Origin: Lentilactobacillus sp. SPB1-3
Lineage (GTDB): Bacteria > Bacillota > Bacilli > Lactobacillales > Lactobacillaceae
Length of the DNA: 64,000 nt
Reading direction: 5' to 3'
Assembly: GCF_026913205.2 (NCBI RefSeq)
Contig: NZ_CP168151.1
Span: forward strand, 1,612,001 to 1,676,000
Shown: piece by piece, positions 35,200 through 43,762 of the stretch
Position numbering within the stretch: position 1 is the stretch's first letter
Layout: each line of letters begins with the position of its first letter
Translations under genes and position numbers: made by a program
Notes under the pieces: generated by a model
Told to the model about the DNA's origin: nothing
Seen by the model: only the letters and a program-made list of their open reading frames with translations
Databases searched by the model: none

Positions 35200-35274
35200 A
35201 TGAAAATTGTATTGCTCGCTGGTTACGCACTAAAAAACGACTTATATTTGTCCAACATATGCAAAAATCCCTGA
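35200..35274 (+). pseudogene. N-terminal gene stub fused to a repeat-family terminator
   Basis: A full start signal (GAGGAGATTTAAT, ATG) opens MKIVLLAGYALKNDLYLSNI, then four more codons to a TGA that lies inside the family terminator. A TATAAT box lies about 50 bp upstream. MKIVLLAGYA looks like the beginning of a Rossmann-fold protein; everything after about 13-20 codons has been lost. The rest of the 335-bp gap between 35020 and 35356 shows no gene. Confidence 0.5.
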
Positions 35275-35303
35275 CCTCAATTACTAGAGATCAAGGATTT
35301 TAT
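35261..35303. terminator. Repeat-family terminator
   Basis: AAAATCCCTGACCTCAATTA ... GAGATCAAGGATTTT, one mismatch in the stem; closest gene is the MarR gene on the minus strand. Confidence 0.75.
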
Positions 35304-35355
35304 TTAGCACGTTAACTTTACCAAATTGTCATGGCTTACAGTTTCGAAAAAAAAC

Positions 35356-35862
35356 TTACGATTTAAATTTCTTCAAGTAACGACCAGCAAGTAGCTTATG
35401 AAATTTAACCCCCAAAGTAGGATTTGCATCATCGATATCAGCATACATAGCCGTTGTAATTTTATTAAGCAATGGCACCAATTGATCAAGCTCTTCATCG
35501 GAAAGTGTATTCACAAAATTAGGCACTTCCTGATTCGCAGATTCAATTTCTTTTCGACCGGCATCAGTTAGATTCACTAAAGTAATACGACGATCTTTGT
35601 CTGACTTAGTCAACGTAACCAATTCTCGTTTGGCCAACTTAGAAACAAATTCACTGATGGCTTGTCGTGACATCCCTGAACGAGTTACCAGTTCACGTTG
35701 TGATAAATGATCTTCATCTGACAAAGCCAGTAGAATCTTTCCTTGCCCTTCAATAATCAATTTAGGACGAGCTTGCTTTACGATATCATCATAAATTTTA
35801 CTAAGTTGCTCATACTCTGCCAATTTTCCTGCAACTTGTTCTGCCTTAGCATTATTCACCAT
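35356..35862 (-). CDS. MarR family regulator
   Basis: 168 residues. Winged helix: LALSDEDHLSQRELVTRSGM, SRQAISEFVSKLAKRELVTL and the wing TKSDKDRRITLVNLTDAGRK. Divergent from the ABC exporter genes at 36001-37732. Two copies of its likely box (TGTCAGGTGCCTTGACA type) lie in the gap and cover the exporter promoter. Confidence 0.9.
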   Translation of the reverse strand: MVNNAKAEQVAGKLAEYEQLSKIYDDIVKQARPKLIIEGQGKILLALSDEDHLSQRELVTRSGMSRQAISEFVSKLAKRELVTLTKSDKDRRITLVNLTDAGRKEIESANQEVPNFVNTLSDEELDQLVPLLNKITTAMYADIDDANPTLGVKFHKLLAGRYLKKFKS

Positions 35863-35914
35863 GGTTAAATTCCTTTCATTACTTTTATTAATTATACACC
35901 ATTCAAAAAAGTTT

Positions 35915-35978
35915 TGTCAGGTGCCTTGACATAATTTTAAGCCGGTCGTATTATGATTTTAGTCAAGGGCGCCTGACA
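35915..35978 (+). promoter_or_regulatory. Promoter of ABC exporter with two MarR boxes
   Basis: TTGACA (35926-35931) and TATTAT (35949-35954) with 17-bp spacer. TGTCAGGTGCCTTGACA (35915-35931) covers the -35 box; AGTCAAGGGCGCCTGACA (35961-35978) lies just after the -10 box and is nearly the reverse complement of the first. Confidence 0.85.
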
Positions 35979-36000
35979 ATTAATTTTGGGAGGAATTTTC

Positions 36001-36942
36001 ATGAATAATGATAATGTAATTGAAGTTAACAAGATTTCTAAAAGCTTCGATAACAAAGAAGTTGTCAAAAACATCTCTTTCGATGTTCGCCGAGGAGAAA
36101 TATTTAGTTTGCTGGGACCTAACGGGGCAGGGAAAACCACTCTATTAAAAATGATGACCACCCTACTAAAACCTGATCAGGGCACAATTTCACTAAATGG
36201 ATTTGACACCATCGAGCAAGGTCAAAGGGTTCGCCAAGAATTTAGTGTAACCGGACAATCAACAACGATTGATGAAGATCTCAGTGCTCGGGAAAACCTG
36301 TTAATCTTTGCAAAATTAAATGGGCTATCTAGTAAGGATGCTAAGACCCGAGCAGATGAACTATTATCAGATTTTGATTTGATTAATTCTGCCGAGCAAG
36401 CACTATCAACATTCTCAGGTGGAATGCGCCGACGGTTAGACCTAGCAGTGAGTTTAATTGGCAAACCACATATTTTATTTTTGGACGAACCAACAACCGG
36501 GCTTGATCCCAGGACTAGACTTCAAATGTGGCAAGCAATCCAAAAGTTAGTCGAACAAGGATCAACAATATTTCTAACGACTCAATATTTGGAAGAGGCC
36601 GATAGGCTAGCTGACCGGATCGCGTTAATTGACCATGGAAAAATGATTACAATTGGCACACCAGATGAATTAAAACAACAAGTTGGTGGAATGCAACTAC
36701 GAATTGAACTATCTGACCAAAAAGATGCTAAGTCAGCCAAAGTAATCATTCAAAAAGTTTTGAATCAACCAGTTAGTGTATCTGACAAATCTTTAGTGGG
36801 CTCAATCGGAGACCCAGGAATCAAATCAGTCACTACGATTCTCGATGAGCTTCAAAATGCTGAAATATCCATTAATAACTTAAATATTGAATCACCATCA
36901 TTAGACGACGTGTTCTTCAAGATGACGGTTGGCAAGAACTAA
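36001..36942 (+). CDS. ABC transporter ATP-binding protein (DrrA type)
   Basis: 313 residues: Walker A GPNGAGKTT, signature FSGGMRRRLDLAVSLIGKPH, Walker B ILFLDEPTTGLDP, switch TTQYLEEADR and a C-terminal DrrA extension. The Q replacing the usual H in the switch motif is normal in this subgroup. GGGAGGAATTTTC precedes the ATG. Partner of the ABC-2 permease 13 bases downstream; a drug exporter by family. Confidence 0.93.
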   Translation: MNNDNVIEVNKISKSFDNKEVVKNISFDVRRGEIFSLLGPNGAGKTTLLKMMTTLLKPDQGTISLNGFDTIEQGQRVRQEFSVTGQSTTIDEDLSARENLLIFAKLNGLSSKDAKTRADELLSDFDLINSAEQALSTFSGGMRRRLDLAVSLIGKPHILFLDEPTTGLDPRTRLQMWQAIQKLVEQGSTIFLTTQYLEEADRLADRIALIDHGKMITIGTPDELKQQVGGMQLRIELSDQKDAKSAKVIIQKVLNQPVSVSDKSLVGSIGDPGIKSVTTILDELQNAEISINNLNIESPSLDDVFFKMTVGKN

Positions 36943-36955
36943 AGGAGGATCAATT

Positions 36956-37732
36956 ATGCAATCGACAACGAACAAAAGTCACGTCATTATTAACACTCTC
37001 ACATTAACCCATCGTAACTTATTAAAAACTCTCCATAACCCAGACAATATCAGTGATGTTATTATTCAGCCTATCATTTTCACTCTATTATTCGGATATC
37101 TATTTGGTGGTGTCGTGGCCGGGAGCGTCAAAGCATACTTACCAATGCTGGTATCTGGAATTCTTGTTCAAAGTATTCTAAATGCTGCATCAGGATCAGG
37201 TCAACAACTCCGTGAAGATATTAATAGTGGAATTTTTGATAGATTCAAGTCATTACCAATTTCACCCATCGCTCCATTAGCAGGACAATTAGTTGGGGAC
37301 ATTTTTAGGCTATTAATTTCCGGCGTTGTAGCCATCCTAACCACAATGCTAATGGGCTGGCGACCAGAGGTAAGTTTTCCAATGCTTTTAACTGCCCTAT
37401 TATTGGCCGTGTTTATCGGCTGGGCCACTTCTTGGATATTCGCTTTAATTGGTTTGGTAGCAAAAAATGCAGAGCTCATTGGTAGTCTATCAATGATAAT
37501 CATCTTAATTCTAACATTCTTATCAAACGCATTTATTCCAATTAAAACCTTACCCACCTTTTTACAATCGCTCGTAAAATTAAACCCAGTAACTATTACG
37601 ATCAGTGCCATCAGAACCATTTTGAGCACTGGTAGTTGGGGAAGCAATGCCACAATGGTCCTTATCAGCGGGGTAGTCATCATTTTAATTTTTATGCCCC
37701 TAAGCATTAAAATATATGAACATCGCAACTAA
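36956..37732 (+). CDS. ABC-2 type permease (DrrB type)
   Basis: 258 residues, six membrane helices; typical DrrB features INSGIFDRFKSLPISPIAPL and the C-terminal FIPIKTLPTFLQSLVKLNPV, TITISAIRTIL. Start ATG follows AAAGGAGGATCAATT. Works with the ATPase gene just upstream, under MarR control. Confidence 0.92.
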   Translation: MQSTTNKSHVIINTLTLTHRNLLKTLHNPDNISDVIIQPIIFTLLFGYLFGGVVAGSVKAYLPMLVSGILVQSILNAASGSGQQLREDINSGIFDRFKSLPISPIAPLAGQLVGDIFRLLISGVVAILTTMLMGWRPEVSFPMLLTALLLAVFIGWATSWIFALIGLVAKNAELIGSLSMIIILILTFLSNAFIPIKTLPTFLQSLVKLNPVTITISAIRTILSTGSWGSNATMVLISGVVIILIFMPLSIKIYEHRN

Positions 37733-37795
37733 CAAATCTAATCATTGTAGTAATAATTTTGCTATCAATTACACACACCCTCAAGTTCGACTATA

Positions 37796-37905
37796 ATTAT
37801 CTCAAAGTCCGATTAGTGACCACTAGTGAACGATTAATCATCACAAATACAAATAGACGCAAAAAATCCCTGACCTCAATTACTTGAGATCAGGAACTTT
37901 TTTAT
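37796..37905 (-). repeat. Terminator-tail repeat, copy A
   Basis: Contains GATTAGTGACCACTAGTGAA, CGATTAATCATCACAAAT, AATAGACGC and then the family terminator AAAAAATCCCTGACCTCA to CAGGAACTTTTTT. The right side continues directly into a gpmA 3' fragment, as at the true gpmA gene. Tail shortened at its left end. Confidence 0.85.
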
Positions 37906-37923
37906 CAGTTATATCAATTAAGA

Positions 37924-38121
37924 TTAACCTAATTTGTTTTTGCTTTGTACTTCAAGCTTGTCGTTGAAGTCGTAGACAACTGGTTGACTAGTGGCCATAT
38001 CAAGGTTGATGATATCTTCATTTGAGATACCTCCAATGTGCTTGCTCAATGCACGTAGTGAGTTACCGTGGGCAGCTGATAACATTCTTACCATCAAGTA
38101 ATTTAGGTGCAATTTCGTCTT
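37924..38121 (-). pseudogene. gpmA 3'-end fragment, copy 1
   Basis: The last 66 or so codons of phosphoglycerate mutase, including [16 protein letters not shown] and the C-terminus [15 protein letters not shown] with stop codon. One base is missing before the HGNSL segment, and the match ends abruptly at AATTTCGTCTT, inside the coding region. The intact gene is at 56643. The gap on to 38295 holds only the promoter region of the LPXTG protein gene. Confidence 0.9.
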
Positions 38122-38295
38122 ACTTCTCTATTCAACAAAAAATCGCAACCATGTTCATTCTAATCAATTTTACTTTTATGTAGATTCAATGGTTAACGGT
38201 GTCACTCCTTCAATTGTAATAAGGTAATAAACATGCTATTCTAATTGTGTAAAACTTAATTTGACAACGTCTTTATTTCCTGAAGGAGAAGCAAT

Positions 38296-39846
38296 ATGAA
38301 AAAAAACGGATGCAATTATCGTGGTTTACTCGCATCGACTGTGTTTCTGTCAGCAGGAGTTTTACTGACAACAATCGCTCCAGTGAATGCTAAAGCGGAT
38401 AACAATGCAAATTCCGTTACATCTGCACTAGTTAGTAACAAAGATTCTAATACGTCTGCAACTAATAATCAGGTATCTATTCCAGATACAAATTCTGATG
38501 GTAACAGCGCTAAAGTCGGCTCATCAACAACTTACACTGATAACAATAGTACAGACAATGATAGTGTTAACGAACAACCTGATGCTCTCAATAGCAATGA
38601 AGGCAGTAATAACACTGCTACGAAAACCCAAAACGATGATCAGACTGATGGTCAAGCATTGAACGTCACAAATTCTAATGAATCCACAAATGTGTATACA
38701 TCACCCGACGCATCGATTCATAATTCAGATATTGCATACGACAGACAATCTAATCCAGAATCTTCTGAAAGTAACTTAAGTATCAAAAACGATTCAGTTG
38801 ATGTTGCAGCTAATAATGGTAATGATGAGAAGATTAATGCTAATCAACCTCAATCAAATGAAACAAGCCAGAATAATACTCAAGTTCAATCAAAATCAAC
38901 CAATGTAAATGATTCAGGCAACAAAGTCGCCACATTAGCCTACAGTTCACCTGTAACAGATAATAGTAAATATGAATTCAAGGCATCTTCTGTAGCCACA
39001 GTCACACAAGGAACCCAATGGGCCTGGCTCCCAGTGCCAATACTTATTCCCGGAAGAATCGTTGACGGAGCAATTAATACAATTACCAGCATTCCCGGGT
39101 TAAGTGGATTAAGTGTCCCACTTAATGCAATTCGAACTGTTTTAACACCATCTTGGGCCATAGCGTTAAACTCTGCAAGTGGAGCATTTAGTGATTTCTT
39201 GACGAATAGTTTAACCAGTTTATTTCCTAATAATGATTCAATTCAGACAATTCTGGGAGAACTTGAAAATCCTTTGATCCAAGATTCATTACCAATTCAA
39301 ATATTCTTACCGATTCCGATCCCATCAGTGACTCCACCGACTACTCCCGAGACCCCGGTGACTCCACCCACTACTCCTGAGACTCCGGTGACTCCACCCA
39401 CTACTCCTGAGACTCCGGTGACTCCACCGACTACTCCCGAGACCCCGGTGACTCCACCCACTACTCCTGAGACTCCGGTGACTCCACCCACTACTCCTAA
39501 GACTCCAGTGACTCCACCCACTACTCCCGAGACCCCGGTGACTCCACCAACCACTCCTGAGACTCCGGTGACTCCACCAACTACTCCTAAGACTCCAGTA
39601 ATTCCTACGATAAACAAATCGGTTACTACTTTAACTAAGATTAGTAAAAAAGTAACTACGGTTAACGTTACTAAGCAAGGCAATACCGATAAGCAAAATG
39701 TTAACAACAAGATTGTTTACGCTAACTCCACCAAGTTGCCACAAACTGGTGAATCTAGTAAAAATTCTGCTACACTTGTTGCACTGGGTGTTGGAATGTT
39801 GGTTGCTGCACTTGGCTTAGCATATAAGACATTAAAAAGAAATTAA
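38296..39846 (+). CDS. LPXTG cell-wall-anchored surface protein with Pro/Thr repeats
   Basis: 516 residues. Signal peptide (residues 1-36, SAGVLLTTIAPVNAKA), a long Asn/Ser/Asp-rich stretch (37-220), a mixed hydrophobic core region (about 235-335, with WAWLPVPILIPGRIVDGAIN), nine TPPTTPETPV-type units (346-435), and LPQTG at 481 followed by a membrane helix and KTLKRN. Sortase would attach it to peptidoglycan. The core domain is not one I recognise. A class A sortase gene lies one kilobase downstream. AAGGAGAAGCAAT precedes the ATG. Confidence 0.88.
   Translation: MKKNGCNYRGLLASTVFLSAGVLLTTIAPVNAKADNNANSVTSALVSNKDSNTSATNNQVSIPDTNSDGNSAKVGSSTTYTDNNSTDNDSVNEQPDALNSNEGSNNTATKTQNDDQTDGQALNVTNSNESTNVYTSPDASIHNSDIAYDRQSNPESSESNLSIKNDSVDVAANNGNDEKINANQPQSNETSQNNTQVQSKSTNVNDSGNKVATLAYSSPVTDNSKYEFKASSVATVTQGTQWAWLPVPILIPGRIVDGAINTITSIPGLSGLSVPLNAIRTVLTPSWAIALNSASGAFSDFLTNSLTSLFPNNDSIQTILGELENPLIQDSLPIQIFLPIPIPSVTPPTTPETPVTPPTTPETPVTPPTTPETPVTPPTTPETPVTPPTTPETPVTPPTTPKTPVTPPTTPETPVTPPTTPETPVTPPTTPKTPVIPTINKSVTTLTKISKKVTTVNVTKQGNTDKQNVNNKIVYANSTKLPQTGESSKNSATLVALGVGMLVAALGLAYKTLKRN
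39331..39600 (+). repeat. Nine tandem 30-bp coding repeats
   Basis: ACTCCACCNACTACTCCNGA-type units encode TPPTTPETPV; units 6 and 9 have Lys for Glu. Units differ by synonymous changes, so the array is old enough to have drifted but short enough to change length by slippage. Confidence 0.93.
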
Positions 39847-39892
39847 CTATAAAGAATAAGTCTAACCATTTATCAGCCAGTATGTTCAAATA

Positions 39893-39939
39893 ACCCCCTA
39901 CCTCAGTTTAATAAACTAAGTTAGGGGGTTATTTGTATC
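39893..39939. terminator. Terminator between LPXTG and methyltransferase genes
   Basis: AATAACCCCCTACCTCAGTT ... CTAAGTTAGGGGGTTATTTG hairpin. Confidence 0.85.
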
Positions 39940-39958
39940 ACGATCATTATCGTCAATC

Positions 39959-40618
39959 TTATTTCACGCCAATTAATATTCTTGTGCTAAGAGCTCCATA
40001 CATACCTTCAATTCCGCCATGTTGAACACTAATCTTTTTTATACCAATCTGCTGCAATCTACTTCTATACTCACCAATATGTTCTATATCCAATATTATT
40101 ATTTTTCCACCTGGCTTGAGCACTCTATAAGCCTCATCAATTGAATGCTCTCGACTGGATTTCGGCTTCACGTTGTGAATTGACATGCTAGCCACAACAT
40201 AATCAAAACGATTATCTTCAAATTTCAAGCTCGTCATATCACCGGTCACTAGTTCAGTAACTGAACTAACTCCCAAGTGATCAATATTTCGCTGAGTTTC
40301 TGATTCAGCATTTCCTAATTGGTCTCCTTGGTTCCAAATATCTAATCCAATAGCCTTCCCAGAAGCGTGCAAACGCTTTGCAATTTCAATTAAAAATGCC
40401 CCATGACCCGTGCCCAAATCCAGCACCTGTTCGTCACCATTGAAATGTAATCTACCAACTACCCGTTCAATTATTTTGTACTTACCAAAAAGTGAAGTAT
40501 ATAAGTACAGCAACCCAAATAATAAAAATACCACTGGTACGATACACCTCGTCCAGCTCCCAGAAATAATTCCCATAATCAGCCCAATTGTACCAATCGA
40601 CAAAAATATTATCGGCAC
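39959..40618 (-). CDS. Class I SAM-dependent methyltransferase, probably frameshifted after its start
   Basis: 219 residues in the open frame: two N-terminal membrane helices (to about residue 45), then a UbiE-like fold with VLDLGTGHGAFLIEIAKRL (SAM loop), VVASMSIHNVKPK and YRVLKPGGKIIILDIEHIGE. The open frame has only a GTG start at 40618 with no ribosome binding site. TAGGAGGGATTTTTTATGAAAAG lies upstream at the right place, and inserting one G after that ATG (40644) gives MEKGIDAPLVPIIFLS in frame. The gene has probably lost one base there. Methyl acceptor unknown. Confidence 0.78.
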   Translation of the reverse strand: MPIIFLSIGTIGLIMGIISGSWTRCIVPVVFLLFGLLYLYTSLFGKYKIIERVVGRLHFNGDEQVLDLGTGHGAFLIEIAKRLHASGKAIGLDIWNQGDQLGNAESETQRNIDHLGVSSVTELVTGDMTSLKFEDNRFDYVVASMSIHNVKPKSSREHSIDEAYRVLKPGGKIIILDIEHIGEYRSRLQQIGIKKISVQHGGIEGMYGALSTRILIGVK

Positions 40619-40878
40619 TAACGGAGCGTCAATTCCCTTTTCATAAAAAATCCCTCCTACTTACTTATAAGCATTATAGCAAAAAAGAGAATTGGATTTT
40701 AAAAATGTTAGTTGTAATTTTGTCGTTATAGTTTTAATCTGTTAACTATTATATTTGAGAATAATAATTATGAAATCGAATATAATATACCTGTGCACTA
40801 AAGGTCAAAATATTAAAATTGAGCATGTTATTAAAATTATTTAAAATAACCTCACTATCACAAAAAAGGATGTACATC

Positions 40879-41583
40879 ATGTTAAACACCACAAATTCTA
40901 AGTGGAAAACGATATTTAAAGGAACTGTAATTATCTTACTTATTCTGGTTTCCTTAGGATTAATTTTCAATGAGCAAATTGAAGATCAGCTAGTAAGCAC
41001 CTATAGACCAATCATTACCGCTAAAACAATTCAACAAAACAAACGTAAACATGCGAACTATGATTTTGATAACGTCAAGGCTCTGGACCTTCAATCCGTT
41101 GCAAAATCACGATTAAACGCAGAAAGAATCCCAGTTATTGGATCAATTCTAGTTCCTAAGGTAAAGGTTCACTTACCAATTGCCAAAGGAACCTCTAACA
41201 CCACATTAGCTTTAACCGCTGGAACTCTGCGAGCTGATCAGAAGATGGGAAAGGGTAATTATCCGTTAGCTGGACATAACATGATGAAAAAAGATGTATT
41301 ATTTTCCCCGCTGTATTTCAAATCTAAAGTTGGTGATAAAGTTTATCTCACTGATATGAAGCAAATCTATACGTACAAAATTACTATCAGAAAATTTATT
41401 AAAGCAACTGATACCAGTGTGATTAAACAAACCCAAAAGCCAATGATTACCTTGATAACATGTGATTCAACCGGAAACAATAGACTGATGTTACGCGGAA
41501 TTCTTATCGGTCACGAATCTTTTAACCAAGCTAATAATAAACTTCAGAAACAATTTTCGAATAAATTTAATTCTCAGCTTTAA
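40879..41583 (+). CDS. srtA: Class A sortase
   Basis: 234 residues. One N-terminal membrane anchor (residues 14-32), then the sortase barrel with LAGHNMMKKDVLFSPL (catalytic His) and LITCDSTGNNRLMLRGILIG (TLxTC-type Cys and following Arg). It joins LPXTG proteins to the cell wall precursor. ATG 40879 is chosen since AAAAAGGA precedes it. Its location just after the LPXTG protein suggests that protein is a main substrate, but housekeeping function cannot be excluded. Confidence 0.9.
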   Translation: MLNTTNSKWKTIFKGTVIILLILVSLGLIFNEQIEDQLVSTYRPIITAKTIQQNKRKHANYDFDNVKALDLQSVAKSRLNAERIPVIGSILVPKVKVHLPIAKGTSNTTLALTAGTLRADQKMGKGNYPLAGHNMMKKDVLFSPLYFKSKVGDKVYLTDMKQIYTYKITIRKFIKATDTSVIKQTQKPMITLITCDSTGNNRLMLRGILIGHESFNQANNKLQKQFSNKFNSQL

Positions 41584-41604
41584 TAATGTCATACCCACAG
41601 TTCC

Positions 41605-41668
41605 ATTAGAAATCGCCACATAAACAAAAAATCCCTGACCTCAATTACTTGAGACCAGGGATTTTATA
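41605..41668 (-). repeat. Terminator-tail repeat, copy B (short)
   Basis: AAATCGCCACATAAACAAAA is the end of the tail; the terminator TCCCTGACCTCA ... GAGACCAGGGA follows and runs into a gpmA 3' fragment. Confidence 0.8.
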
Positions 41669-41689
41669 TCAGTTATATCAATTAAGATC

Positions 41690-41889
41690 AACCTAATTTG
41701 TTTTTGCTTTGTACTTCAAGCTTGTCGTTGAAGTCGTAGACAACTGGTTGACCAGTGACCATTTCAAGGTTGATGATATCTTCATCAGAGATACCTTCAA
41801 TGTGCTTGATCAATGCACATAATGAGTTATTGTGGACAGCAATGATAACATTCTTGCCGTCAAGTAATTTAGGTGCAATTTCGTCTTCC
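41690..41889 (-). pseudogene. gpmA 3'-end fragment, copy 2
   Basis: Matches the last 66 or so codons of gpmA almost base for base; the stop codon TAA has become TTG, and several codons for the HGNSL region are changed. The match stops at TTCGTCTTCC, within two bases of the breakpoint seen in copy 1. In the intact gene this is 56841. No start codon, so not expressed as a protein. Confidence 0.9.
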
Positions 41890-41922
41890 TATCAAAATGA
41901 ATAGATCTTGGACTGTGCTATA

Positions 41923-41935
41923 GTTATTAAATAAC
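41923..41935. promoter_or_regulatory. Probable TetR operator
   Basis: GTTATTAAATAAC (6-bp arms around one base) overlapping TATAGT, 28 bp before the TetR start. Confidence 0.45.
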
Positions 41936-41962
41936 AAATAATCTATCAGGTGGTTAACTTCG

Positions 41963-42493
41963 ATGAACACTCGAAATAATATTATTGAAACCTTCAAACA
42001 TCTATCTGAAGAAGTTGGCTTCGAACAAGTTAGAATCAGTAAAATATGCGCCTTACTACATATTGAAAGGAAGCTATTTTACTACTACTTTAGCGATAAA
42101 TATGAATTATTAACAACCATTTACTTAAACGATATTAATCGAGATTTTAACTTAGCAGTAACTGATAAAACAAACTGGCAATCAAATGCCTTAAAGCTAT
42201 TAAGCTCATATCGTAAATCAGAGAAATTTTATCATGCAACAGTCTTGGCAGATAATGGTACCTGGAAAAGAGTATTTGGTGAACATATGGAGAAATTATT
42301 CACCAAATTATTTATTGAATTATCTGCAGAGATGACTGACAAAATCGAATTTTATGCGCAATTCTTTGCTAATGGTTGGGATGGACTAGTATTCCAATGG
42401 ATTAAGAATTACTTCTCTCCCCTTGAAACTGAACTTGTTGATAATTTCAACGGTCTAATCAATTTCACGCAAAAGTATATTGATAATTGGTAA
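41963..42493 (+). CDS. TetR family regulator
   Basis: 176 residues. HTH TFKHLSEEVGFEQVRISKIC, then ALLHIERKLFYYYFSDKYEL. The C-terminal part resembles dhaS/TetR_C_8-like domains. CAGGTGGTTAACTTCG precedes the ATG. Followed 80 bases later by an alpha/beta hydrolase gene on the same strand, its probable target. Confidence 0.85.
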   Translation: MNTRNNIIETFKHLSEEVGFEQVRISKICALLHIERKLFYYYFSDKYELLTTIYLNDINRDFNLAVTDKTNWQSNALKLLSSYRKSEKFYHATVLADNGTWKRVFGEHMEKLFTKLFIELSAEMTDKIEFYAQFFANGWDGLVFQWIKNYFSPLETELVDNFNGLINFTQKYIDNW

Positions 42494-42572
42494 GCTTACC
42501 CATTTTAAACATTTTGGGTAATGCTTTACCTTAAGCCATTCGCTATACTTGCACCCAAGGAGGATGTTTATT

Positions 42573-43409
42573 ATGAAAAGAAAATATATGACAACATCAG
42601 ATCAAACGATTACCTACTATGACGAAGGCCAAGGCGAACCAATTTTTATGTTACATGGTTTTCCAGATTCAGCTGATGTTTGGCGCAAGCTCATTCCAAT
42701 GTTCGTTAATCAAGGATATCGGGTTATTGCACCTGATATGCGCGGATTTGGCCAATCATCTATTCCAGAGAATGTCGGAGATTTTTCCATTCAATTCATC
42801 ATGGCAGATATTCTTAAACTAAAAAAATTCCTTAACATTGATCAACCTGCTAAATTAATTGCTCATGATTGGGGCGCTAATATTGGTTGGATGCTAGCAA
42901 GCTTTTATCAGTCGGAGTTTGAATCATATATTGCAATCAGTGTCGGCCATCCTTATTCATACGCCAAAGATGGAGGCTTTGAACAACAGAAAAAGGGTTG
43001 GTACACCATGGCGTTCTTATTTGAAGGATTAGCCGAAGAATTGTTTTCTCAAAACAATTGGGCAGGCCTGCGGACATTTACCCAAAATCATCCTGAATTA
43101 GACAGCCATTGGATACCAGACTTATCACGCGAGGGCCGATTCACTGCTGCCCTGAACTTATACCGAGCAAATTTAGAGCCTCATAATAATTCGCAAACAC
43201 CAGATATTCCACAATCCCAAATTCCTATATTAGGAATCTATGGGACGAACGACCTCTACTTAAGTGAAGCGCAAATGAAAAACTCAAGTAAATATCTAGA
43301 TGGTGAATTCGACTACGTTACTGTTAAAGGTGGTCATTGGTTACCGATAGACGAACCAGAATTTATATTTGATCAAGCTACAAAATTCTACAACCATCAA
43401 ACTAAGTAA
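42573..43409 (+). CDS. Alpha/beta hydrolase, epoxide hydrolase type
   Basis: 278 residues. HGFPDSADVWRKL (oxyanion HGxP motif), DMRGFGQSSIP, IAHDWGANIGWMLAS with the nucleophilic Asp in HDWGA, GIYGTNDLYL and the late catalytic His in GGHWLPIDEP. The Asp nucleophile places it with epoxide hydrolases and haloalkane dehalogenases rather than esterases. AAGGAGGATGTTTATT precedes the ATG at 42573. Confidence 0.88.
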   Translation: MKRKYMTTSDQTITYYDEGQGEPIFMLHGFPDSADVWRKLIPMFVNQGYRVIAPDMRGFGQSSIPENVGDFSIQFIMADILKLKKFLNIDQPAKLIAHDWGANIGWMLASFYQSEFESYIAISVGHPYSYAKDGGFEQQKKGWYTMAFLFEGLAEELFSQNNWAGLRTFTQNHPELDSHWIPDLSREGRFTAALNLYRANLEPHNNSQTPDIPQSQIPILGIYGTNDLYLSEAQMKNSSKYLDGEFDYVTVKGGHWLPIDEPEFIFDQATKFYNHQTK

Positions 43410-43490
43410 ATTGATTTTTCTAGTTGTTCACTACCATAACTTTGTTCAAACTGGGAATTTAAACTTTTATTGACCAATATTTTAACAGAC

Positions 43491-43532
43491 TAAATATTCC
43501 TAACTTGAATTCCTTGAGGTTAGGAATTTTTC
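43491..43532 (+). terminator. Terminator after the alpha/beta hydrolase gene
   Basis: ATTCCTAACTTGAATT ... CTTGAGGTTAGGAATTTTTC hairpin. Confidence 0.75.
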
Positions 43533-43560
43533 TGTATCAATTTATTAACTCAAGAACATC

Positions 43561-43708
43561 TTAGTGCCATAAGTGACACAACTTCAGTTCAAACATAATT
43601 CACTTTCAATCTTCCAATTTGTTACCACTAGTGACCGATTAATCACCACAAATCTTCAAATGAACGCAAAAATCCCTGATCTCAGTTACTCGAGATCAGG
43701 GATTATCT
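43561..43708 (-). repeat. Terminator-tail repeat, copy C (full)
   Basis: Starts TTAGTGCCATAAGTGACACA, continues with ACTTCAGTTCAAACATAATT, TACCACTAGTGACCGATTAA, TCACCACAAAT, GAACGC, and ends in the terminator AAAATCCCTGATCTCA ... GAGATCAGGGATT. It is 3' to the minus-strand GNAT gene at 43763. Confidence 0.88.
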
Positions 43709-43762
43709 ATTGCGAGGAGATGAATCAATTATTTGTGCAGATTCTCATGATTTTATACTTTT

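Noticed and set aside
37201-37728. Minus-strand open frame of 175 codons opposite the ABC-2 permease
   Set aside because: Antisense of a well-supported membrane protein gene; no start signal.
39331-39600. Regular 30-bp repeats, possible CRISPR-like array
   Set aside because: There are no spacers; the units are back to back, in frame and encode TPPTTPETPV in a surface protein.
39297-39710. Minus-strand open frame rich in Gly-Val repeats
   Set aside because: It is only the antisense of the Pro/Thr repeat coding sequence and has no start signal.
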